From contig JABMMH010000117.1 of assembly GCA_013205645.1 (NCBI GenBank), forward strand, positions 1-8,360: DNA of 8,360 nt. Reading direction: 5' to 3'. The DNA comes from Polaromonas sp. GTDB taxonomy: Bacteria > Pseudomonadota > Gammaproteobacteria > Burkholderiales > Burkholderiaceae_C. Made by a program: the position numbers and the translations under genes. The stretch's first letter is position 1. Each line of letters begins with the position of its first letter. Shown here piece after piece: positions 1 to 7,287 of the stretch. Under the pieces are notes generated by a model. That model ran no database searches and was not told where the DNA came from. It was given only the letters and a program-made list of their open reading frames with translations.

Positions 1-2970
1 CTGGACGCCGCCACCCATGCCTTGCTGGACAGCTTTGCACCCAAAGGGCAGGTCGAACACGTCGAAGCCGGCTGGCAGGGTGAGCTGTCGGCACCGCTCA
101 CGCTGACGGCACGTGGTCGCGTCACCGGGTTGGCACTGGCTGCGGCAGCTTCCAGCGCCAGCACACCGACGCAGCCGCTGCCGGGGCGGCCCGGCATTGA
201 AAACGCTGCGGTAGATTTCGACCTGACGCAAGACGGCGGTCAGGCGCAGATCCAACTGACGCGAGGGGCGCTCGAATTTCCTGGCGTTTTCGAGCAACCC
301 CGCGTGCTCTTCAACGCACTTTCGTCTGACTTGCAGTGGAAACACAGCGGTCAGCGACTGGAGCTGCAACTCAAAAAACTCCGCTTTGCCAATGCCGACG
401 CCGAAGGCCAGGCAGAAGTCCGCTGGACCAGTGCAGACACCGTCCCAACAGCCGCAGGCAAAGCGCCAACGCGCCACCCCGGCGTGCTCGACTTGCAAGG
501 CAGCGTCAGCCGCGGCGACGCCAGCCAAGTGCATCGCTACTTGCCACTGGTGTTGCCCGAGTCAGCGCGCCACTATGTACGCGACGCGGTACAACAAGGC
601 CGGCTCAGCGAGGTCAAGTTCAAGGTCAAAGGCGACTTGCTGCAACTGCCTTTTGCCAATCCGAAACAAGGCGATTTTCTGGTCACGGCCAAAGCCAGCA
701 ACGTGCGTTACGCCTATGTGCCGCAGACTCTGTCGGCCAAGCCGTGGCCCATGCTCGATGCCCTGCAAGGCGAGTTGGTTTTCAATCGTCAAAGCCTCGA
801 AGTGCGCGCAGCGCAAGGTCGCGTGGCAGGGCTTGACGGACTGCAACTGACACGCGGCAGCGCCCGCATTCCGAACTTGGCTGAAGCCGTGGTGGAGGTC
901 AACGCCAACATCAAGGGCCCACTCGCGCAAGGCCTGCAATTTGTCAACACCTCACCGGTCTCCGGCATGCTCGGTGATGCGCTGCTGCAGAGCTCGGCCA
1001 GCGGTGCTGCCGACTACACCATGCGCTTGCTGCTGCCCTTGTCCAACCTCGACAAAAGCAGCCTGCAAGGCAGTCTCACACTGCCTGGCAATGACGTCCA
1101 GTTCACCACCAACACGCCGGTGCTGGGACGCCTGAAGGGAGCACTCACCTTCACCGAAAACAGCTTTCGTGTGAGCAACGCGCAAGCCCGCATGTTGGGC
1201 GGCGACATTCGCTTTGAAGGCGGCATGCGCGCCAACGCAGCGGCGGCCAGCGCCGGTCGCAGCAATAGCGCCGAACCGTTGGAAGCGCCAATTTTGTTTC
1301 GCGGCCAAGGCACGATCTCGGCCGAAGGTTTGCAGCAAGCGCGTGAGCTGGGCATGGTCGCCACGCTCGCCAACCATGCCAGCGGCAGCACCGCCTACAG
1401 CGCCAGCCTGGGTTTTCGCCGCGGCAACGCGGAGCTCAGCGTCAACAGCAACCTGCAGGGCATGGCGCTGAATTTCCCAGCGCCCTTGCGCAAAGTCGCT
1501 GCTGAAACGCTGCCGTTACAGTTCGAGCAAGCGCTTCTTCGCGAGTCACTGGCAGCAGGTAAAACACCGCAAGACCAGCTGTCACTCACGCTGGGCAAGT
1601 TGGCCAGCGTGCGCTATGTGCGCGACCTCAGTGGCGACCAGCCTAAGGTTTTGCGCGGCAGCATCGCCGTCGGGCTAGAGGCAGGCGAAACAGCCGCCCA
1701 ACCGGCTAACGATGTGGCGGCGAATGTGAACTTGCAGCGCGCCGATGTCGATGCCTGGCGCAGCGTGTTTGGCGCTGCTGCATCGCCCCAAAATACAGCT
1801 GCAAAAACACCCGCCAGCGCGCCTTCCGCTGCTTCTGACTACCTGCCGACGGTGATGGCTTTGCGCGCCACTGAATTGACTTTGGACGGCTACAAGCTCA
1901 ACAAAGTGGTGCTCGGGGCCTCGCGCGACGGCGCCCTCTGGCGGGCCAATGTGGACGCCGACGAACTCAGTGGCTACGTCGAGTTCGGCCAGCCGACTGC
2001 CGCGCCGGGTGGTTCTGGCGGCCGACTGTATGCACGACTGTCTAGGCTGCGACTGGGTGCCAGCACAGCGCGCGAGGTGGAAACCCTGCTGGAGGGCCAA
2101 CCCGCCGCGGTTCCGGCGCTTGACATCGTCGTCGAAGACATGGTGCTGAAGGGCAAAAAGCTGGGCCGCATCGAGGTCGAAGCCGTCAACCGTGGCGCCC
2201 AGTTATTGGCACGCGACAGCGGCGTGCGCGAGTGGCGACTGAACAAACTCAACGTCATCTCGCCGGACGCCACTTTTTCCGCCAACGGCAACTGGGCTGC
2301 CGTGCCCACAGCGGCACAAAGTCGCCGCGTGCTGATGAACTTCAAGCTCGACATCAACAACTCCGGCGCCTTGCTGAAACGCCTTGGCATGGATGGCTTG
2401 GTGCAGCGCGGCAAAGGCAAACTCGAAGGCCAGGTGAACTGGCTGGGTTCGCCACTGAGTCTGGACTACCCGAGCCTGGGTGGCCAGTTCAACGTCAACG
2501 TCGAGAGCGGGCAATTCCTCAAGGCCGAGCCCGGCATTGCCAAGTTGCTGGGCGTCTTGAGTCTGCAGTCATTGCCACGCCGACTGACGCTGGATTTTCG
2601 TGATGTTTTCTCGGAAGGTTTTGCCTTTGATTTTGTGCGCGGCGACGTCACCATCGAACAAGGTCAGGCGCGCACCAACAACCTGCAAATGAAGGGCTTG
2701 AGCGCGGCGGTGCTGATGGACGGCAGCGCCGACATTGCCCGTGAAACGCAAGACTTGCGGGTTGTGGTGATTCCGGAGATCAACGCCGGCACGGCCTCGC
2801 TGATCGCCACTGCCATCAACCCGGCCATCGGCTTGGGCACGTTTTTGGCACAGATGTTTTTACGCCGGCCTTTGACGGAAGCGGCGACGCAGGAATTTCA
2901 CATCGACGGGCCATGGAGCGACCCGCACATCAACCGGGTTGAACGCAAACCGGGGGGCCGCCCACCATGA
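1..2970 (+). CDS. yhdP: YhdP/AsmA-like envelope protein, C-terminal ~990 residues (5' end outside window)
   Basis: The frame is open from base 1 to the TGA at 2968-2970, so the gene begins upstream. The TTG at 22 is just an internal codon. The visible 989 residues are about three quarters of what I expect for a full YhdP (about 1270 residues in E. coli); the N-terminal membrane anchor is missing from view. The protein is rich in alternating beta-strand sequence typical of AsmA-like proteins. It has a DUF3971-type section (around nt 480-1230, with YLPLVLPES and a GDFLV-KASNVRYAYVP stretch) and an AsmA-like C-terminus (nt 2470-2940) that includes GLSAAVLMDGSADI, the VVVIPEINAG stretch and a closing FHIDGPWSDPHINRVE. 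Ala/Ser/Pro-rich linkers at nt 140-195 and 1770-1840 look variable. In E. coli, YhdP is an inner-membrane-anchored periplasmic protein that helps move phospholipids to the outer membrane, overlapping in role with TamB and YdbH. The same role here is inferred from family. The stop overlaps the kinase start. Confidence 0.88.
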   Translation: MDAATHALLDSFAPKGQVEHVEAGWQGELSAPLTLTARGRVTGLALAAAASSASTPTQPLPGRPGIENAAVDFDLTQDGGQAQIQLTRGALEFPGVFEQPRVLFNALSSDLQWKHSGQRLELQLKKLRFANADAEGQAEVRWTSADTVPTAAGKAPTRHPGVLDLQGSVSRGDASQVHRYLPLVLPESARHYVRDAVQQGRLSEVKFKVKGDLLQLPFANPKQGDFLVTAKASNVRYAYVPQTLSAKPWPMLDALQGELVFNRQSLEVRAAQGRVAGLDGLQLTRGSARIPNLAEAVVEVNANIKGPLAQGLQFVNTSPVSGMLGDALLQSSASGAADYTMRLLLPLSNLDKSSLQGSLTLPGNDVQFTTNTPVLGRLKGALTFTENSFRVSNAQARMLGGDIRFEGGMRANAAAASAGRSNSAEPLEAPILFRGQGTISAEGLQQARELGMVATLANHASGSTAYSASLGFRRGNAELSVNSNLQGMALNFPAPLRKVAAETLPLQFEQALLRESLAAGKTPQDQLSLTLGKLASVRYVRDLSGDQPKVLRGSIAVGLEAGETAAQPANDVAANVNLQRADVDAWRSVFGAAASPQNTAAKTPASAPSAASDYLPTVMALRATELTLDGYKLNKVVLGASRDGALWRANVDADELSGYVEFGQPTAAPGGSGGRLYARLSRLRLGASTAREVETLLEGQPAAVPALDIVVEDMVLKGKKLGRIEVEAVNRGAQLLARDSGVREWRLNKLNVISPDATFSANGNWAAVPTAAQSRRVLMNFKLDINNSGALLKRLGMDGLVQRGKGKLEGQVNWLGSPLSLDYPSLGGQFNVNVESGQFLKAEPGIAKLLGVLSLQSLPRRLTLDFRDVFSEGFAFDFVRGDVTIEQGQARTNNLQMKGLSAAVLMDGSADIARETQDLRVVVIPEINAGTASLIATAINPAIGLGTFLAQMFLRRPLTEAATQEFHIDGPWSDPHINRVERKPGGRPP

Positions 2971-5036
2971 ACATCGCCGGACTGCAAAGCGCGCTGACCA
3001 AGCTGCGCTGGAACCCCCGTTGGTCGTTGTGGGTGATGCTGGTGGCGCTGGTGGTCGCCATGCTGGGCACGCTGATTTGGTTGGCGGGGCGCTACGAAGG
3101 CAGCCTGATTCAGACGCGCTTGGACCGCGACACCGCCGAGATCGCCACCGACATTCGCACCAGCCTGACGCGCAACGTTCAGGGACTGCAAGCCCTGCAA
3201 GCCAGTGAGCGCGATACGGAACTCTGGCGCTTGCAAGTCAGTGAATTGTTACGCCAACACCGCGAAATTCTTCGCATCGAATGGCGCGACCCCTCGCTGA
3301 AGTTGGTGCGGGCCGGCAGCACCGCCTTCAGACCTTCGGTGTTCGATCGCATGGGCCGAGCCAGCTCAGCGCAAGACACCGCTCAAGCTTGCGCAACGGC
3401 GGTGCGCGTGAGCGGTGCGGCCTATTCAAGCAGCTACTTCATGCCGCAAAAAGACGGCCTCGGCATGGAGCTGCTCGACCTCTGCATCCCCTTGTTGGAT
3501 GAAGGTGAGCTGACTGGCTACACCGTTGCCACCTATTCGCTGCAAGACATTTTGTCTGAGCTGGTTAGCAAGCAACTGTCCCGCGGGCAAGGTCTGTCCT
3601 TCACTGAGGCCGACGGCACGCGGCTGGCGATCTCCGGCACCCCCACCCGAGGCACGCGCATTTACAGTGCGCAGCAACTGCTGGACCTGCCAGGCACGAC
3701 GCTGGTGTTGCGCTTAGACAGCTGGCACGGCACGCCCGATTTTTTCCCGAACGTGCTGACCGCGCTGGTCAGTGCCATGGCCTTGGCTTTGATCGCGGTG
3801 CTGCTGCTGCTGGGGCGCGACATGCGCCGGCGGCTGAAAGCCGAGAGCGACCTGGCCGAAGCGCTGGCGTTCAGGAAAGCCATGGAAGACTCACTCGTCA
3901 CCGGCTTGCGCGCGCGTGACCTGCAAGGCCGCATCACCTATGTGAACCCGGCATTTTGTGAAATGGTCGGCGTAGACGCCAAGGAACTGCTGGACCACAA
4001 CTTTCCCAGCCCCTACTGGCCGCCCGAACTCGCCAGCGCCTACCAAGACCGGCAAACGATTCGACTGGCCAGCGACAACTTGCCACGCGGCGGCCATGAG
4101 TCCATCTTCATGCGACGCGACGGTACGCGCTTTCCGGTGCTCATCATCGAGGCGCCGCTGATCAATGCCACCGGCAAACACACAGGCTGGATGAGCGCCA
4201 TCCTCGACATCAGCGAGCAACGGCGGATCGAAGAGGTCTCGCGCACCAGCCAAGACCGATTGCAGGCCACGGCCCGGCTGGCAATGGTCGGCGAAATGGC
4301 ATCGCTGCTCAGTCACGAGCTGAATCAGCCACTGGCGGCCATCTCCAGTTACGCCACTGGCTCGCTGAATTTGATCGGTGATGCGCGCGGCACAGACACG
4401 ACGCTGAGCGCCGATCTCCGGCTCGCCCTGAAGCGCATCAGCGAGCAAGCCGAACGGGCCGGCAAAGTCATCAAAAGCGTGCACGACTTTGTGCGCCGAC
4501 GCGACCAAGTGCGCGAGCCGGTGGCGCCGCGCGCCTTGCTAGACGCCATCATGCCGCTGGTCAGTCTGCAGGCCCGCAAGCTGTCTGTGCGCGTGGTGAT
4601 AGAGGTCGATCCGGCCTGTGCTGTCGTACTCTGCGACCGCACCATGGTTGAGCAAGTACTGCTGAACTTGGCGCGCAACGGCATGCAGGCGATGCAAACG
4701 ATGCAAACGGAGTTCAGAAAAACACACGCCCATGAACGTGTGCTGACGCTGCGCGTGAAGCCCGCGCCCGCCAGCGAAACAAACCGCTGGGTCGAGTTTT
4801 CAGTGACCGACCAAGGCGTTGGCATTTCCGCTGAAGTGGCCGAAAAGCTCTTCACGCCCTTCTTCACCACCCGCGCCGAAGGCATGGGTCTGGGCTTGAG
4901 CCTGTGCCGCACGGTGATCGAGCAGCATGGCGGCTACCTAGGTCACGAAGCCGCCAAGACACGCGGTACTATTTTCAGATTCACCCTGCCCTCGGGCCCA
5001 ATGGCGGCCCAACATTCAAGCGAATTGTTGACATGA
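2967..5036 (+). CDS. Membrane-bound PAS sensor histidine kinase
   Basis: A 689-residue sensor kinase. A cytoplasmic N-terminus with K12, R14 and R18 leads into a first membrane segment (about 19-40). A periplasmic region of about 220 residues follows (41-261), then a second membrane segment (about 262-283) and a PAS domain (about 302-418, with GRITYVNPAFCEMVG at 321-335). The HisKA helix carries the phospho-accepting His450 in SHELNQPLAAI. The ATPase domain has an N-box (LLNLARNGMQAM, key Asn571), a G1 box DQGVGI at 615-620, an F-box LFTPFFTTR at 628-636 and a G2 box GMGLGL at 639-644, so it appears catalytically complete. HELNQPLAAI kinases commonly pair with FixJ/NarL-type regulators, and one follows directly. 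The ATG shares ATGA with the upstream stop and has only a weak G-rich Shine-Dalgarno, which fits translational coupling. The periplasmic fold is not recognised; a Cache-like fold is plausible by size and topology. The ligand is unknown. Confidence 0.93.
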   Translation: MNIAGLQSALTKLRWNPRWSLWVMLVALVVAMLGTLIWLAGRYEGSLIQTRLDRDTAEIATDIRTSLTRNVQGLQALQASERDTELWRLQVSELLRQHREILRIEWRDPSLKLVRAGSTAFRPSVFDRMGRASSAQDTAQACATAVRVSGAAYSSSYFMPQKDGLGMELLDLCIPLLDEGELTGYTVATYSLQDILSELVSKQLSRGQGLSFTEADGTRLAISGTPTRGTRIYSAQQLLDLPGTTLVLRLDSWHGTPDFFPNVLTALVSAMALALIAVLLLLGRDMRRRLKAESDLAEALAFRKAMEDSLVTGLRARDLQGRITYVNPAFCEMVGVDAKELLDHNFPSPYWPPELASAYQDRQTIRLASDNLPRGGHESIFMRRDGTRFPVLIIEAPLINATGKHTGWMSAILDISEQRRIEEVSRTSQDRLQATARLAMVGEMASLLSHELNQPLAAISSYATGSLNLIGDARGTDTTLSADLRLALKRISEQAERAGKVIKSVHDFVRRRDQVREPVAPRALLDAIMPLVSLQARKLSVRVVIEVDPACAVVLCDRTMVEQVLLNLARNGMQAMQTMQTEFRKTHAHERVLTLRVKPAPASETNRWVEFSVTDQGVGISAEVAEKLFTPFFTTRAEGMGLGLSLCRTVIEQHGGYLGHEAAKTRGTIFRFTLPSGPMAAQHSSELLT
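4683..4709 (+). repeat. Three tandem 9-base units inside the kinase ATPase domain
   Basis: The units are ATGCAGGCG, ATGCAAACG and ATGCAAACG, in frame, encoding MQA-MQT-MQT (residues 573-581). They sit at the end of the N-box helix, before the variable loop of the ATPase domain. The second and third units are identical, which looks like a slippage duplication within the gene. It keeps the frame and leaves Asn571 and the downstream G boxes intact. Confidence 0.75.
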
Positions 5037-5659
5037 AAACCAGTCCCCACGCCACCGTTTATATCGTTGACGATGATGCCGGCGTGCGCGAAGCGCTTGC
5101 CTGGCTGCTGCGTTCGCGGCGCTTGGTCAGCGAGTGTTTTGACAGCGCCGAAGCCTTTGACGCGCACATCTCCACCATCCGCCATATTCGCGAACCCTCA
5201 TGCGTGTTGCTCGACGTGCGCATGGGCGGCCAGAGCGGTCTGGCGATGTTTGAGAAACTCATCACCTACGGCTTGCTGCCGACGCTGCCGGTGATTTTTT
5301 TGACCGGTCATGCGGATGTGCCAACCGCGGTTGATGCGGTCAAGCGCGGTGCCTTTGATTTTTACGAAAAGCCGTTTTCAGACAATGCCTTGGTCGACCG
5401 CATCGTGCAGGCGCTGGCGTTGTCAGCCGAGGGCTTGGCCCTGTACAACCAGTCGACCGGCTTGCAAGCCCGACTGGATGGTCTGACGGAACGCGAACGG
5501 GATGTGATGCGTTTGGTGGTCGGCGGGTTGCCCAATAAACTGGTGGCGGACCAGCTCGACATCAGCGTGCGCACGGTGGAAGTGCACCGCGCCCGCGTGT
5601 TTGACAAAATGGGCGTCAAGTCGGCCGTCGAGTTGGCCAATCTGATGCGCAATGTCTAG
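5033..5659 (+). CDS. FixJ/NarL-type response regulator (receiver + LuxR HTH)
   Basis: A 208-residue DNA-binding response regulator and the probable phosphorylation partner of the kinase just upstream. The receiver domain (about 7-125) has the acidic cluster IVDDD (D13-D15), the phospho-acceptor Asp61 in LLDVRM, Thr91 in FLTGH and Lys113 in YEKPF, so all the usual active-site residues are present. A short linker leads to a LuxR-type helix-turn-helix (about 147-208) with LTERERDVM and the recognition region SVRTVEVHRARVFDKM. The start at 5033 is chosen because ATGA overlaps the kinase stop and the receiver begins within ten residues. The frame stays open upstream to 4904, but that stretch reads an alternate frame of the kinase ATPase domain and has no family counterpart. 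Length is typical of FixJ. No target operator is evident in the window. The stop TAG lies in CTAG, shared with the stop of the convergent small gene. Confidence 0.93.
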   Translation: MKTSPHATVYIVDDDAGVREALAWLLRSRRLVSECFDSAEAFDAHISTIRHIREPSCVLLDVRMGGQSGLAMFEKLITYGLLPTLPVIFLTGHADVPTAVDAVKRGAFDFYEKPFSDNALVDRIVQALALSAEGLALYNQSTGLQARLDGLTERERDVMRLVVGGLPNKLVADQLDISVRTVEVHRARVFDKMGVKSAVELANLMRNV

Positions 5660-5805
5660 TCGTCTTTGTTGTCTTTCTTTTGCGTTTTCTCAGCGTCGTC
5701 GTCTGGTTTTATCTCGCCGCCCTTTCTTCCTGAAAACATGGTCCACCACACAATGAACACCAGTATCAGCAAGGCCGCGAGGGCTTCGAGTAGCAACAAA
5801 ATCAT
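5656..5805 (-). CDS. Small single-pass membrane protein, 49 residues, hypothetical
   Basis: The minus strand encodes a 49-residue protein. It has a hydrophobic helix (about residues 2-22, LLLLEALAALLILVFIVWW), the short motif TMFSGRKGGE, and a strongly charged tail rich in Asp and Lys (DDD, KK, DNKDD). This is a sensible membrane-protein layout and not the Arg/Ala/Pro-rich composition of antisense shadow frames in this GC-rich window. By hand count the gene is 72 G+C of 150 (48%), below its neighbours. Start choice: ATG at 5805-5803 places the helix at the N-terminus. An ATG 36 bases upstream (5841) would add 11 more residues plus its Met, but has no Shine-Dalgarno. A GGA about 11 bases before 5805 is a weak signal. 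It resembles short conserved hypothetical proteins I associate with Burkholderiales, but that is memory, not a search. Its function is unknown. It fills the space between the regulator and mltA, with overlapping ends on both sides. Confidence 0.68.
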   Translation of the reverse strand: MILLLLEALAALLILVFIVWWTMFSGRKGGEIKPDDDAEKTQKKDNKDD

Positions 5806-6982
5806 GTCAAATTTTTTCCGGTTAGCCAAGAGGATTTTCATTATCGGTGGCGCGCTATGGGTGACCGCCTGCGCTGTCAATACCCCGCTGCCAGTGGGGC
5901 CAGCACCGGGACAAAGCAGCCCGCCGCCCGCAGCTGTCAGCCAACCGGCTGCACCGGTGGCTGCGCCCGACGCGTCTGGCACACGGGTACAAGGCAAAAG
6001 CCGCTGGGTGCCGGTGCGCTGGACCGATTTACCCGGCTTTGAAAACGACACCTTGTTTGAAGCTTGGAATGCTTGGATCAAAAGCTGTGAGCGGCCAGGA
6101 CCGGCCTTTGCGCCGCTGTGCCCAGAGATTCGGCGCCTGAGCATTGCCAGCATGGAGGAACAACGCGCCTGGATGATGTCGCGGCTGCAGCCCTACCGCG
6201 TTGAGTCGTTGAGCGGCGTGGCCGATGGCCTGCTGACGAGTTATTTTGAGCCGGTGTTTCGTGCCAGCAGGCAGCCTACGGCAGCCTTCGCGGTGCCGCT
6301 GTACCAGCCGCCGGCCGGTCTGGCCAGCCGCAAACCGTGGTTCAGCCGCCAAGACATCGAAACCCTGCCCGAGGCGCAAGCCGCCTTGCAAGGCCGCGAG
6401 ATCGCTTGGCTGGAAGACCCGATTGACGCGATGCTGCTGCACATTCAGGGGTCAGGCCGTTTGCGCCTGACCGAGGCCGACGGCCGCCAACGGACGGTAC
6501 GGGTGGCCTTCGCCGGCACCAACGAGCAACCCTACCGCAGCATCAACCAATGGCTGCTGGAGCAAGGTGTGAGCCGGAACCAAATCAACCCTTGGCCCGA
6601 CGCCACCAAGGCCTGGGCCGCACAAAACCCGCAGCGCGTGTCGCAACTGCTGTGGAGCAACCCGCGCTACATCTTTTTCAGGGAAGAAGCCCTGCCCGAG
6701 CAAGACACCGGCATCGGCCCACGCGGCGCGCAAGGCGTGCCCCTGACGGCCGGTCGCTCGATCGCCGTCGACCGGCAAAGCATTCCCTACGGCACACCGG
6801 TCTGGATGACGTCCAGCGGCCCGTCCGTGCAGTTGCAAAAGCTGGTGCTGGCGCAAGACACCGGCAGCGCCATCTTGGGCGCGGTGCGCGCCGACTACTT
6901 TGCCGGCACCGGCGCTGAAGCCGGCACATTGGCCAGCAAAGTCAATCAACCCCTCAAGCTGTGGGTGCTGTGGCCGCGCTGA
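5804..6982 (+). CDS. mltA: Membrane-bound lytic murein transglycosylase A (lipoprotein)
   Basis: A 392-residue outer-membrane lipoprotein that cleaves the MurNAc-GlcNAc bond of peptidoglycan, forming 1,6-anhydro ends. The chosen ATG gives a clean lipoprotein signal: basic n-region (R6, K9, R10), hydrophobic IFIIGGALWV and lipobox VTAC with Cys23. Ala at +2 predicts outer-membrane sorting. The open frame reaches back to 5666, but that would put 46 non-signal residues before the signal and run antisense over the small gene. A Pro/Ala-rich linker (about 28-60) precedes the enzyme. Family marks include LLTSYFEP (133-140), LHIQGSGRLRL (212-222), YRSINQWLLEQG (244-255), GPRGAQGVPLTAGRS (305-319) and AQDTGSAILGAVRADYF (350-366) of the 3D barrel. 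Asp352 or Asp363 is the likely catalytic acid; alignment to E. coli MltA would decide. It has no strong Shine-Dalgarno, and its promoter must lie within or upstream of the small minus-strand gene. Confidence 0.93.
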   Translation: MSNFFRLAKRIFIIGGALWVTACAVNTPLPVGPAPGQSSPPPAAVSQPAAPVAAPDASGTRVQGKSRWVPVRWTDLPGFENDTLFEAWNAWIKSCERPGPAFAPLCPEIRRLSIASMEEQRAWMMSRLQPYRVESLSGVADGLLTSYFEPVFRASRQPTAAFAVPLYQPPAGLASRKPWFSRQDIETLPEAQAALQGREIAWLEDPIDAMLLHIQGSGRLRLTEADGRQRTVRVAFAGTNEQPYRSINQWLLEQGVSRNQINPWPDATKAWAAQNPQRVSQLLWSNPRYIFFREEALPEQDTGIGPRGAQGVPLTAGRSIAVDRQSIPYGTPVWMTSSGPSVQLQKLVLAQDTGSAILGAVRADYFAGTGAEAGTLASKVNQPLKLWVLWPR

Positions 6983-7017
6983 ACGCTGTCCGCATTTTTT
7001 AAAAAACGAAAGCCACC

Positions 7018-7263
7018 ATGCCCGCCACCGAACTCACCGTCACCTCTGCAGGCAAAGTCGGCGACAAAGAATTGCTGGTCCCGACCGGCGTCGAAGGACC
7101 GCTGCTGCCGCACGTTCAAGACTGGGTCACCGCCAAGCGCACCGCACGCATCCCGGTGAAAGATGTCAGCACGGCATTCCTGGTCAAAGGCATCAAGCAA
7201 TGGTCTGTTTTTGAAGAAAAGAAGGGCTCAAAAACGGTGCGGACTGTTTTCAAGATCACTTGA
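7018..7263 (+). CDS. Hypothetical protein, 81 residues, unrecognised
   Basis: I do not recognise this protein. It starts with ATG 35 bases after the mltA stop, so it may share the mltA transcript. The preceding sequence offers only GAAAG as a weak ribosome-binding site. The protein is soluble-looking, with no signal peptide or membrane segment. It is mildly basic (13 Lys/Arg against 8 Asp/Glu) and ends in a Lys-rich stretch (KQWSVFEEKKGSKTVRTVFK). Normal-looking codon use and composition, and the tight fit between mltA and the convergent dehydrogenase gene (24 bases after its stop), favour a real gene. No competing frame in this stretch is better. The alternating hydrophobic and charged pattern of the second half suggests beta strands. 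No function is proposed. Confidence 0.7.
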   Translation: MPATELTVTSAGKVGDKELLVPTGVEGPLLPHVQDWVTAKRTARIPVKDVSTAFLVKGIKQWSVFEEKKGSKTVRTVFKIT

Positions 7264-7287
7264 GGTGTATTCCCCCATTCATGTGGC

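Noticed and set aside
3891..4508. 205-residue minus-strand frame opposite the kinase
   Set aside because: It is fully antisense to the PAS and HisKA regions of a well-supported kinase and shows no domain or signal of its own.
4904..5032. 43-residue N-terminal extension of the response regulator
   Set aside because: It reads a second frame of the kinase ATPase domain, and the receiver domain begins within ten residues of the ATG at 5033.
5805..5810. TTGACA on the minus strand as a -35 box
   Set aside because: It abuts the small gene's start codon, and no -10 hexamer is seen at the proper spacing. A matching TTGACATGA at the regulator start suggests chance.
5656..6153. Long 165-residue minus-strand frame that includes the small membrane gene
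   Set aside because: The part beyond 5841 is antisense to the mltA signal and linker and has shadow-like composition. Only the last 49 codons have a sensible protein layout.
6995..7006. T6A6 palindrome between mltA and the 81-residue gene, as a terminator
   Set aside because: The 12-base A/T palindrome has no GC stem or loop and lies 11 bases before the next start codon, so it is not a convincing intrinsic terminator.
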